64,000 bases of DNA from Phytophthora hibernalis (taxonomy: Eukaryota > Oomycota > Peronosporomycetes > Peronosporales > Peronosporaceae): positions 558,001-622,000 of the forward strand of contig JAAKBF010000324.1 in assembly GCA_012656075.1 (NCBI GenBank), read 5' to 3'. Numbering within the stretch: position 1 is the first letter of the stretch; each line of letters opens with the position of its first letter. A program made the translations under genes and the position numbers. Under the pieces are notes generated by a model, which had not been told where the DNA came from, did not search any database, and was given only the letters and a program-made list of their open reading frames with translations. Below, in pieces: positions 1 through 9,755 of this stretch.

Positions 1-585
1 TCTGAGTATTGCAATCTATCAGCTCACCAAGCTGATAATGCTTCAGTTTTACTACGACTGCATTGACTTCCACTTCGATCGCTGCGATTTCCAGTACCAG
101 GAAATGGACTCTGACATTGCCTATATCGCTTTCCGTTGTGAGAATCCATTCCAGAACTGCATCAAACCTGAGCTACGTGAGCACTTAAATCAGCACAAGT
201 ACGAGTGGTTCCCACGTGATTACAACACTGAGGTTCCGAAATGTGATCGCCGTACGCCTGGCCTTTTTAAGGATGAGTGATCTGGTGATGCGATGGTCTC
301 AATATCGAGCAAAAACTACATCTGCTACCTGCCTGACTCCGAGTACAAGGTCAAAGTCAGCACCAAGGGAGTTTAGCAGGGTCGAGGTCGCAACGAGGAT
401 GTACTCAACCCAGATGGGTTCGAGACTGTCGTATCACCCTTCAGGGTACTAACAAAGGCTTCCGCATTAGAAAGGCGTCCAAATTGATAATTACATACAC
501 GCAAAGGAAAACTGCCCTCAATTACTACTACGATAAGCGGTAAGTACTCTCAGATGGGATTTCAACAATCGTGCTCGATATTTAA
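1..585 (+). pseudogene. Polymerase C-terminal end, copy A
   Basis: Matches 15,381-15,965. Includes motif C (MDSDIAYI from about 104) and the same three in-frame stops (about 278, 374 and 541). Downstream of the first stop the frame continues as recognisable polymerase C-terminus (KNYICYLPDSEYKVKV), so the stops are lesions and not the natural end. Confidence 0.8.
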
Positions 586-612
586 AGGAGTCTAATAAAT
601 TGTTCATTTTTT

Positions 613-1758
613 ATGGACTATAACATAGTCATGACGGAGCTCCTGAATAAACTTTATTACGAGCCTAAACTCGGGTATGTTGTTGCTCAAGCTCTATATG
701 AGAAGGCGAGAGAGTTAGACCCCCAAAAATAACTTTCAAAATAGTGAAGGAATGGTATGCGACTCAGTCAGACATTCAACGATTCCAGGAGCAGAAGAAG
801 AAGTACGATGGATTTAAAATCACGTCACACAACCCGAATTGATGGCAGATGGATCTCGGTTTCTGGGAGAGTCGCCCAATATTGACATGCATGCATATCA
901 ACCCACGACGTGGCTACGCTAAGCTACTTAAAACTAAGACTGCATCGGTTGTATTGACTGCAATCAAATCATTCGTTTGCCTACAGAAAGTAGATATCCT
1001 AACGAGTGATAACGGCAGCGAATTCATGAGCGAGGACGCTCAAAATTCTTCAAAACCAAGAAAATCGAACATTACAACAACGATCCAGGAGACCACGGAG
1101 CCATGGGTAAGATTGAACGCTTCAGCAGAACGCTGACGCAGCGCCTGGCTAAGATAAGGCTGACTGAAGGTCGGCCGGGAGGGATTTCTCCCGCTCCATC
1201 ACCGAAAGCGATCACCCAGAAACTTATTGCTGACCTAATCGACAACTATAACAGCACCACCCACAGCTCTATTTGGATGACCCCAAACGAGGCAAAAGGC
1301 AAGGTCATGGAGTCGGAGCTGAATCATAACCGAGCAGAAGCAGACAAGGTTGAAACCGAATTTGAGGTTGGTTCACATGTGATGTATCGGCTCAAGAAAC
1401 ATACGTTTGATAAGGAATCAGCTCGCTGGAGCAAGGGTGTATATTCAGTCGTCGGAATGGATGGATATCGAGTCCAGATCAAATAAAAAATGGCCACACC
1501 CTCTACAAGGCTCCGAACGATCTCAAAATGATGCAATCGGAGATAACAGACGCAACGATCAAGAGGAACGATATTATTGAGGCGGAGAAGATATTAGACC
1601 ACAAGAAGATGCGGAATGGAAAGTACAAATATCTGGTTGAGTGGGTTGGCAAAGAGCTTGACAGTTAGGAGCCACATGATAATTTATGATTGATAAAGAA
1701 GAACAAGAGATCAACACTCGAGAACGCATACTGGGCGTCAGAAAAAGAAGATAAATGA
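613..1758 (+). pseudogene. Integrase, broken (copy A)
   Basis: Same gene as 15,993-17,139 with the same stops and frame breaks, plus one further break at about 724 where a run of A is one base shorter than in copy B. Confidence 0.83.
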
Positions 1759-2278
1759 ACAACAATTAGCTTGATAGTATAAATAGTAGAGACATCATCT
1801 TAAGTATTGAGTTCAGATATATTTAACTTGGTATGTTTTACAGATTTTTCTAAAGTATGTTGACTTGATATATATATATATTCCCACAGCTTAATAATGT
1901 GCCCCAATTGTTTAGATAAAGAGCGGGGGCTCGCCACGCTTCGGCGACAGATATGGATTATTAAAGAGGTGAGCAGGATCAAAAATGGGTTACTTGATCT
2001 AGATCCAGTATCCAATTTTTGAACAACGGTAGCTAATGTGAAGTATCAAAATGAGCTCGAGGAGATATTTGGAGTACCGTTCCACTGTATCAAGAACCGA
2101 TATATTAATTTATTAAATGAGCGGAACCATATTTGCCATGCGTTTATGCCATATCGTAATGATTCGGTAATGCCTACGTTCTGGTAGCGAGCGAGGCTCG
2201 GACGTAGGCAGAGTCTTGAGACCCTGCCAGAGTATTTATGCCCACTCTTTTTTTATTAGCACTCATATATAGGTTAAT

Positions 2279-3050
2279 ATGTTCCCTAACTTTACTTCAC
2301 TAGATCAGAGAGAACAAAAGCGGCATGAGCTGCTTGAAAGGGCTCAGAGATGAGTTCGCCAAACGAAAGCCAAGCGTGGCATGTGTGAAGGAGCATCCTG
2401 GGCCAGCGATGTTGATAAAGCATTTACTACGGTAGCTAAGAAATCAACCGAATCGACTCAGACCGACATATCGGAGAAAAAGTCTGAGTAGTGAAAACTC
2501 CGTGAAAAACCCTGAGGTATCACCAGTTATGGTTGAGACATCTATGAACACGAATCGTGTGAATATGACTGATAGAAACGTCCAAGCTCGTCCTCAAACA
2601 TCTGATGCTGGGATCGATAGTACCCACACGATGGTTGATGCTGGTACTCAGCCGCTTGATGCTAACGTTTCTACTATAAGAGCTACAAAAACTGTAGACA
2701 CAGAGGATCAGGTCGCTGGGCGGGAATGGATCAAGGCCTTGTTCTCTAACAATCCGAACTGGGGTTCTTTAGGAATCTTTCCTATTCGAAAAAAACTGGA
2801 AGAGATGATAAGAGATACTTCTTAGGAGATAAAACATCTCTAAGGCTCGCTTCTAACGGGAACAAAACCAAAAACGATCAAACTATCGACTGGATAGCCA
2901 CTGAAGCAAAAATCAGGGATATATTGTATGGCGGAGAAAGCAACTCAATCGATGAAGTTGGGGCCATGCGTGATCAAGTCACTCTGACGCGAACACTTGC
3001 GCGATTGAAAAGAAGTTGGGAGCAGGCGAAGAACTAGAGGATCTCGATGT
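2279..3050 (+). pseudogene. Unknown element protein, broken (copy A)
   Basis: Copy of 17,658-18,430. The main open part is 2,502-2,825. It differs by homopolymer length near 2,790 (seven A against six). Confidence 0.38.
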
Positions 3051-3366
3051 TATCCTTAAGGATCGAAGACTACCTGACATCCGTTTTTGTCGGAAATCAA
3101 CGTCGACAACATCTGACAACGAGCAAAGCCGATTCCAGTTGCTATGGATTATTTAAAAAAAATGGTAGATGCTGGAGTCTAATGGTCTGATGAAGAGTAT
3201 CTTACCAATCTTCAAAGAAATGTACAAATCTGACGAAAGCAGCCCGAATCAATTCGTTTGGGTAAAAAATGTTCCATTGATGTGTATGGCAAAGGATCAA
3301 ATCTGAAGCATACATCAGCAATAAAAAAGTTGATTGTGAATCGACACTTAGAGAATTTTTGGAAAG

Positions 3367-4023
3367 GTGAAGAGCAGAGGCTTAAAACTCACTATGGTAG
3401 GGGCAAGTGATGTCGAAAAGACTATTAAATCATCCGAACCTACAGGTGATAATGATGAGCGAGAGGCACGTTATGATATTAAAACTAGATTAGATGAAGA
3501 GAGAGATCATAAATTGTCAATCCTTGATAGCGAAGCTAAGAAAATATTGTTCGAGTACTACAAGAGTCTTTTCGATAAGAAGGTTGTGATTCCATTCCGT
3601 CTTCGCCCTATTGTAGGTTACAACAAAGGTGTAAGAGTTCACGACACGTATTATGTTGGTGTCCCAAGTGAGGATCGATATCTAAATATTTTAAACAAAG
3701 AATATAAGTCTATATCTGGAAAAGTTTGGACTGATTTAATGAAGACTATTCAATGGATGGATACGTTTCTATCCCTGCTTGATAGATTGGAGTATGCATA
3801 TCGCACTGCAAGCAATACAGAAGCCCCAGCAGGCAACGATGAACTGAAAATTGTTAATAATGTAAATGCCAATCTTAAGATTATTCGTGAAGTCATCTAC
3901 AACAACACATCTGATATTAAGCAAGAAAGTGCAGAGCCATACGATCACGATGAGCAGCTACCGAAGATCCATGACGATGCAGAGGGGCGTTCCAAGAGTA
4001 TGGAGAGGCTCAGAGGCAGTTAG
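3367..4023 (+). CDS. Unknown element protein, N-terminal part (copy A, 218 aa)
   Basis: Same as 18,634-19,398, but shorter at the start because a T run at about 3,356-3,360 is one base longer and shifts the frame. Otherwise identical. Confidence 0.48.
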   Translation: MKSRGLKLTMVGASDVEKTIKSSEPTGDNDEREARYDIKTRLDEERDHKLSILDSEAKKILFEYYKSLFDKKVVIPFRLRPIVGYNKGVRVHDTYYVGVPSEDRYLNILNKEYKSISGKVWTDLMKTIQWMDTFLSLLDRLEYAYRTASNTEAPAGNDELKIVNNVNANLKIIREVIYNNTSDIKQESAEPYDHDEQLPKIHDDAEGRSKSMERLRGS

Positions 4024-4115
4024 AAGCAATAAAGACGGCCGGGCTTAGCCGGCGAAACAATTCCGCACTGAAGGCTGCAAGGGCTGCAGTAAAAGTCACT
4101 AAAGCTGTTTTTTCA

Positions 4116-4676
4116 ATGAAGACTAAGCGATATAACGAACGTGTTTATGAGAAGCAAGAAGAGGAAGAGCGAGAGCGTGCTGCTAAAGCGTTTAAGAAAC
4201 AAAGACGGAGTGGGTTGAAAAGGAGTGGTCTAAGAGGCGCTGGTATTGCTCCGCTGGATGGTGTTGTCAGACGTGGACGTACGTACAATCTTAACGAAAT
4301 TCAGAGCTTAGCCACTCCGAGTGCGTACGCGTATCGTCAGATTGAGAGCAAATACGTTCGCTTGCCAGATCTCGATGCTAAGACACTGGTGATTGTGCAG
4401 CCCAATTGTCGTAAATGTGGATCTAAATGCAAGATCAGTGATAGTCTTCAAATCATGATCAAGACCCTTGTCTACAAGCAGCATATTGATCAAGCTGCAT
4501 ACGACAAGCTAATCATCAATGACAAAAAAACGTTCAAGGAGATCCTTGCAATCAATCATCTCCAATATCAATTCCATGATAAGCTCGAGAATCGGCTTGA
4601 CTCACTGAGAGCCGAGTACGATAAGCTGAAAGGCGAGATGGATCTAGGCAAGGCCAATCCATCCATTTTTCGGTAG
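4116..4676 (+). CDS. Element protein with Polinton-type GAGI motif (copy A, 186 aa)
   Basis: Identical in protein sequence to 19,491-20,051, including the LRGAG motif. Confidence 0.5.
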   Translation: MKTKRYNERVYEKQEEEERERAAKAFKKQRRSGLKRSGLRGAGIAPLDGVVRRGRTYNLNEIQSLATPSAYAYRQIESKYVRLPDLDAKTLVIVQPNCRKCGSKCKISDSLQIMIKTLVYKQHIDQAAYDKLIINDKKTFKEILAINHLQYQFHDKLENRLDSLRAEYDKLKGEMDLGKANPSIFR

Positions 4677-4816
4677 CAGAAGTCTCTCAGTGTGGATATG
4701 TACAGCAACCGATTGATTTCTGATTCTGAGCTCAAGGATATTATTACTCGACTAATATAGCGAGCTAAAAATCTTCGATTTAATAAAACAATGTTCTTCT
4801 TCAACCCCGAATCATC

Positions 4817-5053
4817 TTGAGTTCCGCTGGCAGATATGGTGATAGTAGCGATCTCAAAATCGCGGAGCTCAAATCCATCATGAAAAATTGGATCATTCAT
4901 GAGCGAGCTCAGCAGACTCAAGATGTCATATGGGTTACCGATCTTGGTAAAACTATGAAGACGTCCGATGCTTCTACACAGACGACAGATGGACGCAATA
5001 TGGGCTTACAAACCGTCTCAAAAAGAAGCCTTCGGTGAAGACATTTGCTATTT
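4817..5053 (+). CDS. Small element ORF (copy A)
   Basis: Copy of 20,192-20,431. The last residues are out of frame because the A run near 5,020 has five instead of six bases. Confidence 0.33.
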
Positions 5054-5073
5054 AACGCGGCAGCTCTTATTTT

Positions 5074-6074
5074 CTATTTTAGCTCCTCTATTTCAGCTAA
5101 CAAATGCTGAATCATCTTCATATTGTACGCAGCTATGCGACTGTAATCTACATTAAGCTGCACATCCTTCGGTGAAATATTCGCATCCTCGCCTTCGGGC
5201 ATTCTATCCCGATGAAATACAGATACCAAGTCAGTTAGACTAGCACGAACGAGATCTTGAGCGATTAAACCAGCCTCCTGTCCTTGGCGCTTCTCGGACA
5301 GCATCCACTCATAGAGAACAACATCACACTCGTTGTATAGAATTTTGATGCGATCAAGGGAGCAGTCTAAATATTTCGTTGTAGTCATTGGTTACTTGTT
5401 GTTGCTGGAGCCGCGCACGAAATGTAGCCGCCAAAACGGCAGCGGTATCATCCAAAATTGGCCCGAGAGTCATTTCGGTTACACCGTTGTTTGTACGAAG
5501 TCGTTAAACCATGGTAGATTTATTGCCGTACGAAATTGAGGTGAAGCCTGGTATATGAAGAGGAACGTTCGGAGACATTGCTCCTACTCCAAGACGATCT
5601 CCCGCCGTTAGTATCATTGCAGTTCCATCGGTCACTCCAGATCTCAAATCGTTATTCGTTCTCGTGCCAATCCACGCGGCGTTGCTAGAAGTGGCGTTAG
5701 TACCATTTGCTACTTCTATTTGAAAGTCTACAGGTGTAGCATTAGAGCCAGCAAATCTTACCATTCGCGTGTACGAGCCATCAAGATAGTCCAAACGACT
5801 TCCAGTAATCCGCACGTACTCTGAGGACGCGGCAGCGCTTCCGATTCCGAGCTCCGTGAGCGTTTCTACGATTGTAATCAATCCTTGATTGCCATATCCT
5901 AGAAATCCATTAACTAATCCTCCGCAAGTTATATTCCCAGTAGTGGATAGGCCACTTAAAGTACCAAGCGATGTAATATATGGCTGCGATGATGTCCGAA
6001 TGATTCCATTAATGTCGGTAGCAGATACCGCTAATCCAAACAAACAATTGCCACTAAAATAAGCACCTCCTGAG
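5074..6074 (-). pseudogene. Fibre/spike-like protein with Peptidase_S74 domain (copy A)
   Basis: Copy of 20,450-21,450 with the same fusion and frame break. One substitution at about 5,209 changes Gly to Arg in the S74 domain. Confidence 0.68.
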
Positions 6075-6991
6075 ACCTTCCCCGAAGCCACATTCATCGA
6101 ATATACATTTATGCTCAGTTGGAAGCATTCCTCCACCTCATCAAGCTGTAGAAGATCGATCGGCTTGAAATTACGGAACAGACTCAGTGTATAAATAATA
6201 CCCTTGAAAGAACAGTAGCGCTTGAACGCCGCCTTCACCAGAGCCTGAATGAACCGTGGGTCTTTCTTAGTACCAGACTGGGTGTGGTAAGCAATGCAGT
6301 GGAAAACGCATTTGTTGTTCGTTTCCGGGAAGTTGATAACACGCTTGTTATCGCGGATGATCTTGGGGATGACAACCTCGCTATCTCCAAGGGCATGCTC
6401 GCGATGGTAAATTAAAATCTTAAATCCTGTTATCGCCTTAAGCTAATATCCACTCGATGGGTAGTTGAGCTTGTCGACTAACTCCATTGATCGAATCTCG
6501 GAAATGACCTTCTTACGAATGTCTGCCTTGCTGCTGATGGCAACCGGTCTTTCGAATACAGACGTGTTAGCAATGTGTGGATGCCAATATTGACTAAAAC
6601 TATCATCCGTCTTGCTGATTAGATCATATCCTAGAGCGATATTGACCTTGAAATCATTCTTCTGGCTTGCGAGAACGTTCTCAAGCTTGTCATAGAACTC
6701 TGAGGCCTGGATACTCTCATATAGATGAGACTCCATGTTTTTGTTGTTGTAAAAACGGTACTTAGGGTCAGCTTTGTAGTTAGCCGACATGTGCTTTTTG
6801 AGTTGATCCGTAGAAACCTTATATTGCTTAGCTACGAGTTCTTGATTCTTACGGTTGGAAATGTTGCTAACATATACCATCTTACCGGTTCTACCACGAA
6901 CCTTGACTCGGTAGCTGCTCCCCAATTTAATAGCTCGGATATTTAATCTATTTAATCCCTCAAGTTCGTAGGCAAACACACTTGCTATATA
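6075..6991 (-). pseudogene. Polymerase 5' fragment, copy A right TIR
   Basis: Copy of the PolB N-terminal coding region (equivalent to 11,988-12,903) on the minus strand. The first 178 codons are open here (6,443-6,979), followed by the same in-frame TAG seen in copy B, then about 55 further polymerase codons. At 6,075 the frame runs straight into the fibre-like gene, giving a chimeric ORF. Confidence 0.75.
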
Positions 6992-7102
6992 TTATCGGTG
7001 GTTACATTTTCCCCTCGTGGGGTCGTCGTTATAGTTATACTTTTTTCGCTCAGGATCGTCTTTATATATTAGACCTCAAGAAAAATCTGCAAAAAAATTA
7101 AT

Positions 7103-7333
7103 TTAGAGATACCTGGCAAAAGCCTTGTCAAGACTTTGGAGCCAATGATAATATATTTTATCGTTGGTCTTGACCCATTCGAACGATTTGGTCTTGTGCT
7201 TACCAAATCCAACAGTCGATCGAGGAAGTAAATTGCGCGCTAAATCCACCTTAGAGATCTCTGATACTGTATCGCATCCAAATAGAAATTGAGTGTAGCT
7301 ATCATCAACTCCTAAAAGTGATTTAGGTGCGGT
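7103..7333 (-). pseudogene. Exonuclease-X-like fragment, copy A right TIR
   Basis: Copy of 11,646-11,876 on the minus strand with the same open frame and no ATG. Confidence 0.35.
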
Positions 7334-7370
7334 TTATCTCAGTATCGACTTTCTATTTTCGATTTTTTAA

Positions 7371-7601
7371 TTAATTAGCTACGCTAGGTTTCGCTGGTAA
7401 TTTCGGTTTCACTTTGCTTAAGTTCGATTTTTTCTTTACCGCGTACAACTTTCGCTTTTGAGCGTTAATTTGATCGCGGTGCTTCTCATCGTACTCTCGC
7501 TGCTTATCGATACGTGTTTCTCTCGTATTGAGATAGTAGCGCTTTGGAGCGGCTTTGATACGCTCCTTGTTAAGTTGATATTTATCGGATGAGTACGCCA
7601 T
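7371..7601 (-). CDS. Small basic protein (76 aa), copy A
   Basis: ATG at 7,601. Lysine/arginine-rich, with motifs of the type KQREYDEKHRD and INAQKRK that recur in DNA-binding linker repeats of Polinton/HNH proteins. No catalytic motif. Found in every TIR copy, between CRN and the polymerase 5' end. Differs from the other two copies by one residue near the C-terminus (Val for Leu). Function unknown; nucleic-acid binding is a guess from charge. Confidence 0.6.
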   Translation of the reverse strand: MAYSSDKYQLNKERIKAAPKRYYLNTRETRIDKQREYDEKHRDQINAQKRKLYAVKKKSNLSKVKPKLPAKPSVAN

Positions 7602-7867
7602 CTTTATATACTATAAACTTTACATTTGTTAGGATAAACAATAATTAAGGAGCAAAAGTAGCAAGTTACGTTGAGCTGAATTGTTTACTACCGGTAATAT
7701 TGAATCTAACGATTCCAGGCATGTGTGCTTAATAAGGATATTCATTTATCACTGCTTCGAATTTTGAGTCTTCTTCACCTTAAGATAACTAGTAAAGCAG
7801 TGGCAGCGTCTGCAGTGAGCTTCTGGATAACTTGATTTGGTCCAGACTCGGCTTCTTATCTAAACCA

Positions 7868-9223
7868 TTAGGAGTACATTCCACTATGAATCGGCATTTC
7901 ACGAACCATTCGAAATTCGTATTCCATTCTCCTCGCCAGCAAGAACTCCGGACTGAGCTCATCAGACATCAACTCGTATCTCTCCAGCATTTCTGTTGCG
8001 GCATCATCGCCTGCAGGCGCAGCTTTGAGCAACTTCTGACGCTTCGGAAGAGGTACACGCAAGAAAGGAATCCGCATGGGAAACACTCCAGTTGATGCAA
8101 CCCTATTTGTCTCCTTCAGAAGTTCTTTCATCATTTGGAATCCGTTAGCTGGACACCTGAGCGTCATTCTCGCGATTTCTCTGCCTGGCGTGAACCACAG
8201 AAAATACCAGTAGTTGTTCAAGTTGGTGAGCAATCCCACAGGAGCACAACGGTTTTCACTTTTCAAGTCCGCCGCAACCAACTCAAGAAGTATTTGACAT
8301 CGTTCTTTGACACCACACTCTTCCTTCTTGAGTTCGATCACAAAGTGAAGACCAGCAAAAACTTCATTCATGGAGTTTGCCGTTTCGTCGATAATCATCA
8401 GATCCGTCGTCCCCTTCACTTTGAAGGGCAAACCGCTTGAAGCATTGCAGTCGAGCAAGTTCCTTATCTGCGTTGCGTCCTTCAGATAATACTTGGGCTT
8501 CAGTCTTGGGGAAGATCTTGAAGGAGTTGTTTTGCTTTCGTCCTGATTCAAGACACCCGGAAGGTTGTCTCGAAAGTACTGCATGTACCCTATCCGTTGC
8601 TCTAAGTGGTCCTCGGCTACGTTTTCGTGCCATGCGTAAGGATGAATCGAGCCATCTATGTCTTCCGCGACAACAATGGCCGAGTACGTGTAACCCAATG
8701 TTGTCATCAGTCTCTCTTCTTTCGAGCGTGTGCATGTTGATATCGAAATCGATAGCATCTTCTCATCCCGCTCATCCCGCTCCTTCAGAACCTTATTCAT
8801 TGTCATCTCCACTTGGTCAATAGTCACCGGCGTTGAGGCGGCTGTAGCTTCTTTCGCTGAACTTTCCGGAACCACCACCAGCACGTGGATTTGGTCAGTG
8901 GATGGCTGCGGCATTTTGTTCTTGTCAAACAGCCAGTGCTGCAAAGTCTTCGTCGCCCTCATCTTCTCGCCATCGATCACCGTTTGAATGTATTGATGCG
9001 TCTTTCCTTCTTCCAACTCCAGCGCAGCAGGATCGTCATCTTTCAGCCACGCGTCGCCCTTCTTCGCCAGGAAGAGCTGCAGCTCGTCCGCATCACACTG
9101 GATCTTGTTCGGCTTCTCCTCCTTGATCGCCTTCTTCAAGTGATCCACGGACTTGTTCGTGTCAATGTCGATGGAGAACACGCTTCCCGCTGCACCAACG
9201 ATCGCACAAAAGAGCGTTACCAT
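7868..9223 (-). CDS. Crinkler (CRN) effector, copy A right TIR
   Basis: 451 codons, intact. The start is the ATG at 9,223 because the protein then begins with the canonical CRN header; a longer in-frame extension upstream is not CRN-like and runs into the TIR end. The header is ubiquitin-like and carries LQLFLAK at residues 48-54, followed by an acidic DDDPAAL stretch and ending at HVLVVVP (113-119). Known CRNs enter plant cells and act in the nucleus; the header is the translocation module. The C-terminal region has TD at 273-274, E-x-K at 297-299 and Q310, matching the PD-(D/E)xK (REase-fold) pattern described for a class of CRN proteins. No classical N-terminal signal peptide is evident, as is common for CRNs. 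Header residues 31-47 (KKAIKEEK...) differ from both other copies. The gene lies inside a transposon repeat and is transcribed inward. Confidence 0.9.
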   Translation of the reverse strand: MVTLFCAIVGAAGSVFSIDIDTNKSVDHLKKAIKEEKPNKIQCDADELQLFLAKKGDAWLKDDDPAALELEEGKTHQYIQTVIDGEKMRATKTLQHWLFDKNKMPQPSTDQIHVLVVVPESSAKEATAASTPVTIDQVEMTMNKVLKERDERDEKMLSISISTCTRSKEERLMTTLGYTYSAIVVAEDIDGSIHPYAWHENVAEDHLEQRIGYMQYFRDNLPGVLNQDESKTTPSRSSPRLKPKYYLKDATQIRNLLDCNASSGLPFKVKGTTDLMIIDETANSMNEVFAGLHFVIELKKEECGVKERCQILLELVAADLKSENRCAPVGLLTNLNNYWYFLWFTPGREIARMTLRCPANGFQMMKELLKETNRVASTGVFPMRIPFLRVPLPKRQKLLKAAPAGDDAATEMLERYELMSDELSPEFLLARRMEYEFRMVREMPIHSGMYS

Positions 9224-9401
9224 CTTATCTTCACGCGGCAGATGAGAGAGAAGGAGGGAGAATTTTGATATCGTAGTTAAGCGGGAAAAAAGGCGTGATG
9301 AAGCGCTGTCACATAGATGTAGCCCTACCTCACCCAATGGTGAGAGGTTGTACGGACGCTTCTGAACCAACATTTGGGGATTAGAAACGGTTAAGCCGTC
9401 T

Positions 9402-9575
9402 ACGAACACTCTTAAAGCGTTGGATGCTGGTCGAGAGGTTGCGTCGATGAAACCCCTAGCATCGCATAAGAAACGGTTAAACCTATTCTCCTTGTAAAAT
9501 AAAGCTAAGAAAAAGAAAATCACTGCGTAACCTGCTGAATATTACTACTGAGGCTTTCAGCGCGTTTGCGGAGGC
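9402..9575. other. Spacer between the two tandem elements
   Basis: 174 bp separating the right end of copy A from the left end of copy B. The first ~35 bp are shared with the right flank of copy B. At 9,469-9,480 there is a second AGAAACGGTTAA, the motif found just inside each element terminus (for example 9,383-9,394), which may be a remnant end. No gene is seen. Confidence 0.6.
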
Positions 9576-9755
9576 AGACGGCTTAACCGTTTCTAATCCC
9601 CAAATGTTGGTTCAGAAGCGTCCGTACAACCTCTCACCATTGGGTGAGGTAGGGCTACATCTATGTGACAGCGCTTCATCACGCCTTTTTTCCCGCTTAA
9701 CTACGATATCAAAATTCTCCCCTCCCTTCTCTCTCATCTGCCGCGTGAAGATAAG

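Larger units (their letters stand above)
1..9401 (+). mobile_element. Polinton/Maverick-type element, copy A (3' part, cut by window start)
   Basis: Positions 1-9401 match 15,381-24,761 almost base for base, so this is the right-hand 9.4 kb of a second copy of the element that is complete at 9,576-24,761. It begins inside the DNA polymerase and ends at the same AGCCGTCT terminus. I found about four substitutions between the copies outside the CRN 5' region, but about eleven one- or two-base differences in homopolymer length. Both copies share the same stop codons and frame breaks in polymerase and integrase. Copies A and B lie in the same orientation with only 174 bp between them. Either this is a very recent tandem duplication of an already dead element or it is partly an assembly effect. 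Confidence 0.85.
6075..9401 (-). repeat. Right terminal inverted repeat of copy A
   Basis: Same content as 21,451-24,761: PolB 5' fragment, 76-aa ORF and CRN, all on the minus strand. It faces the left repeat of copy B across a 174-bp spacer, forming a near-perfect giant palindrome of about 2 x 3.3 kb centred near 9,488. Confidence 0.88.

Noticed and set aside
8135..8987. Several plus-strand ORFs of 85-128 codons opposite the CRN genes (also at 10,156-10,844 and 23,512-24,364)
   Set aside because: Antisense shadows of the conserved CRN frame; they repeat with every CRN copy and show no domain.
9224..9523. 100-residue upstream extension of the copy A CRN reading frame
   Set aside because: It crosses the element end, lacks CRN features, and the other two copies start at the equivalent inner ATG.
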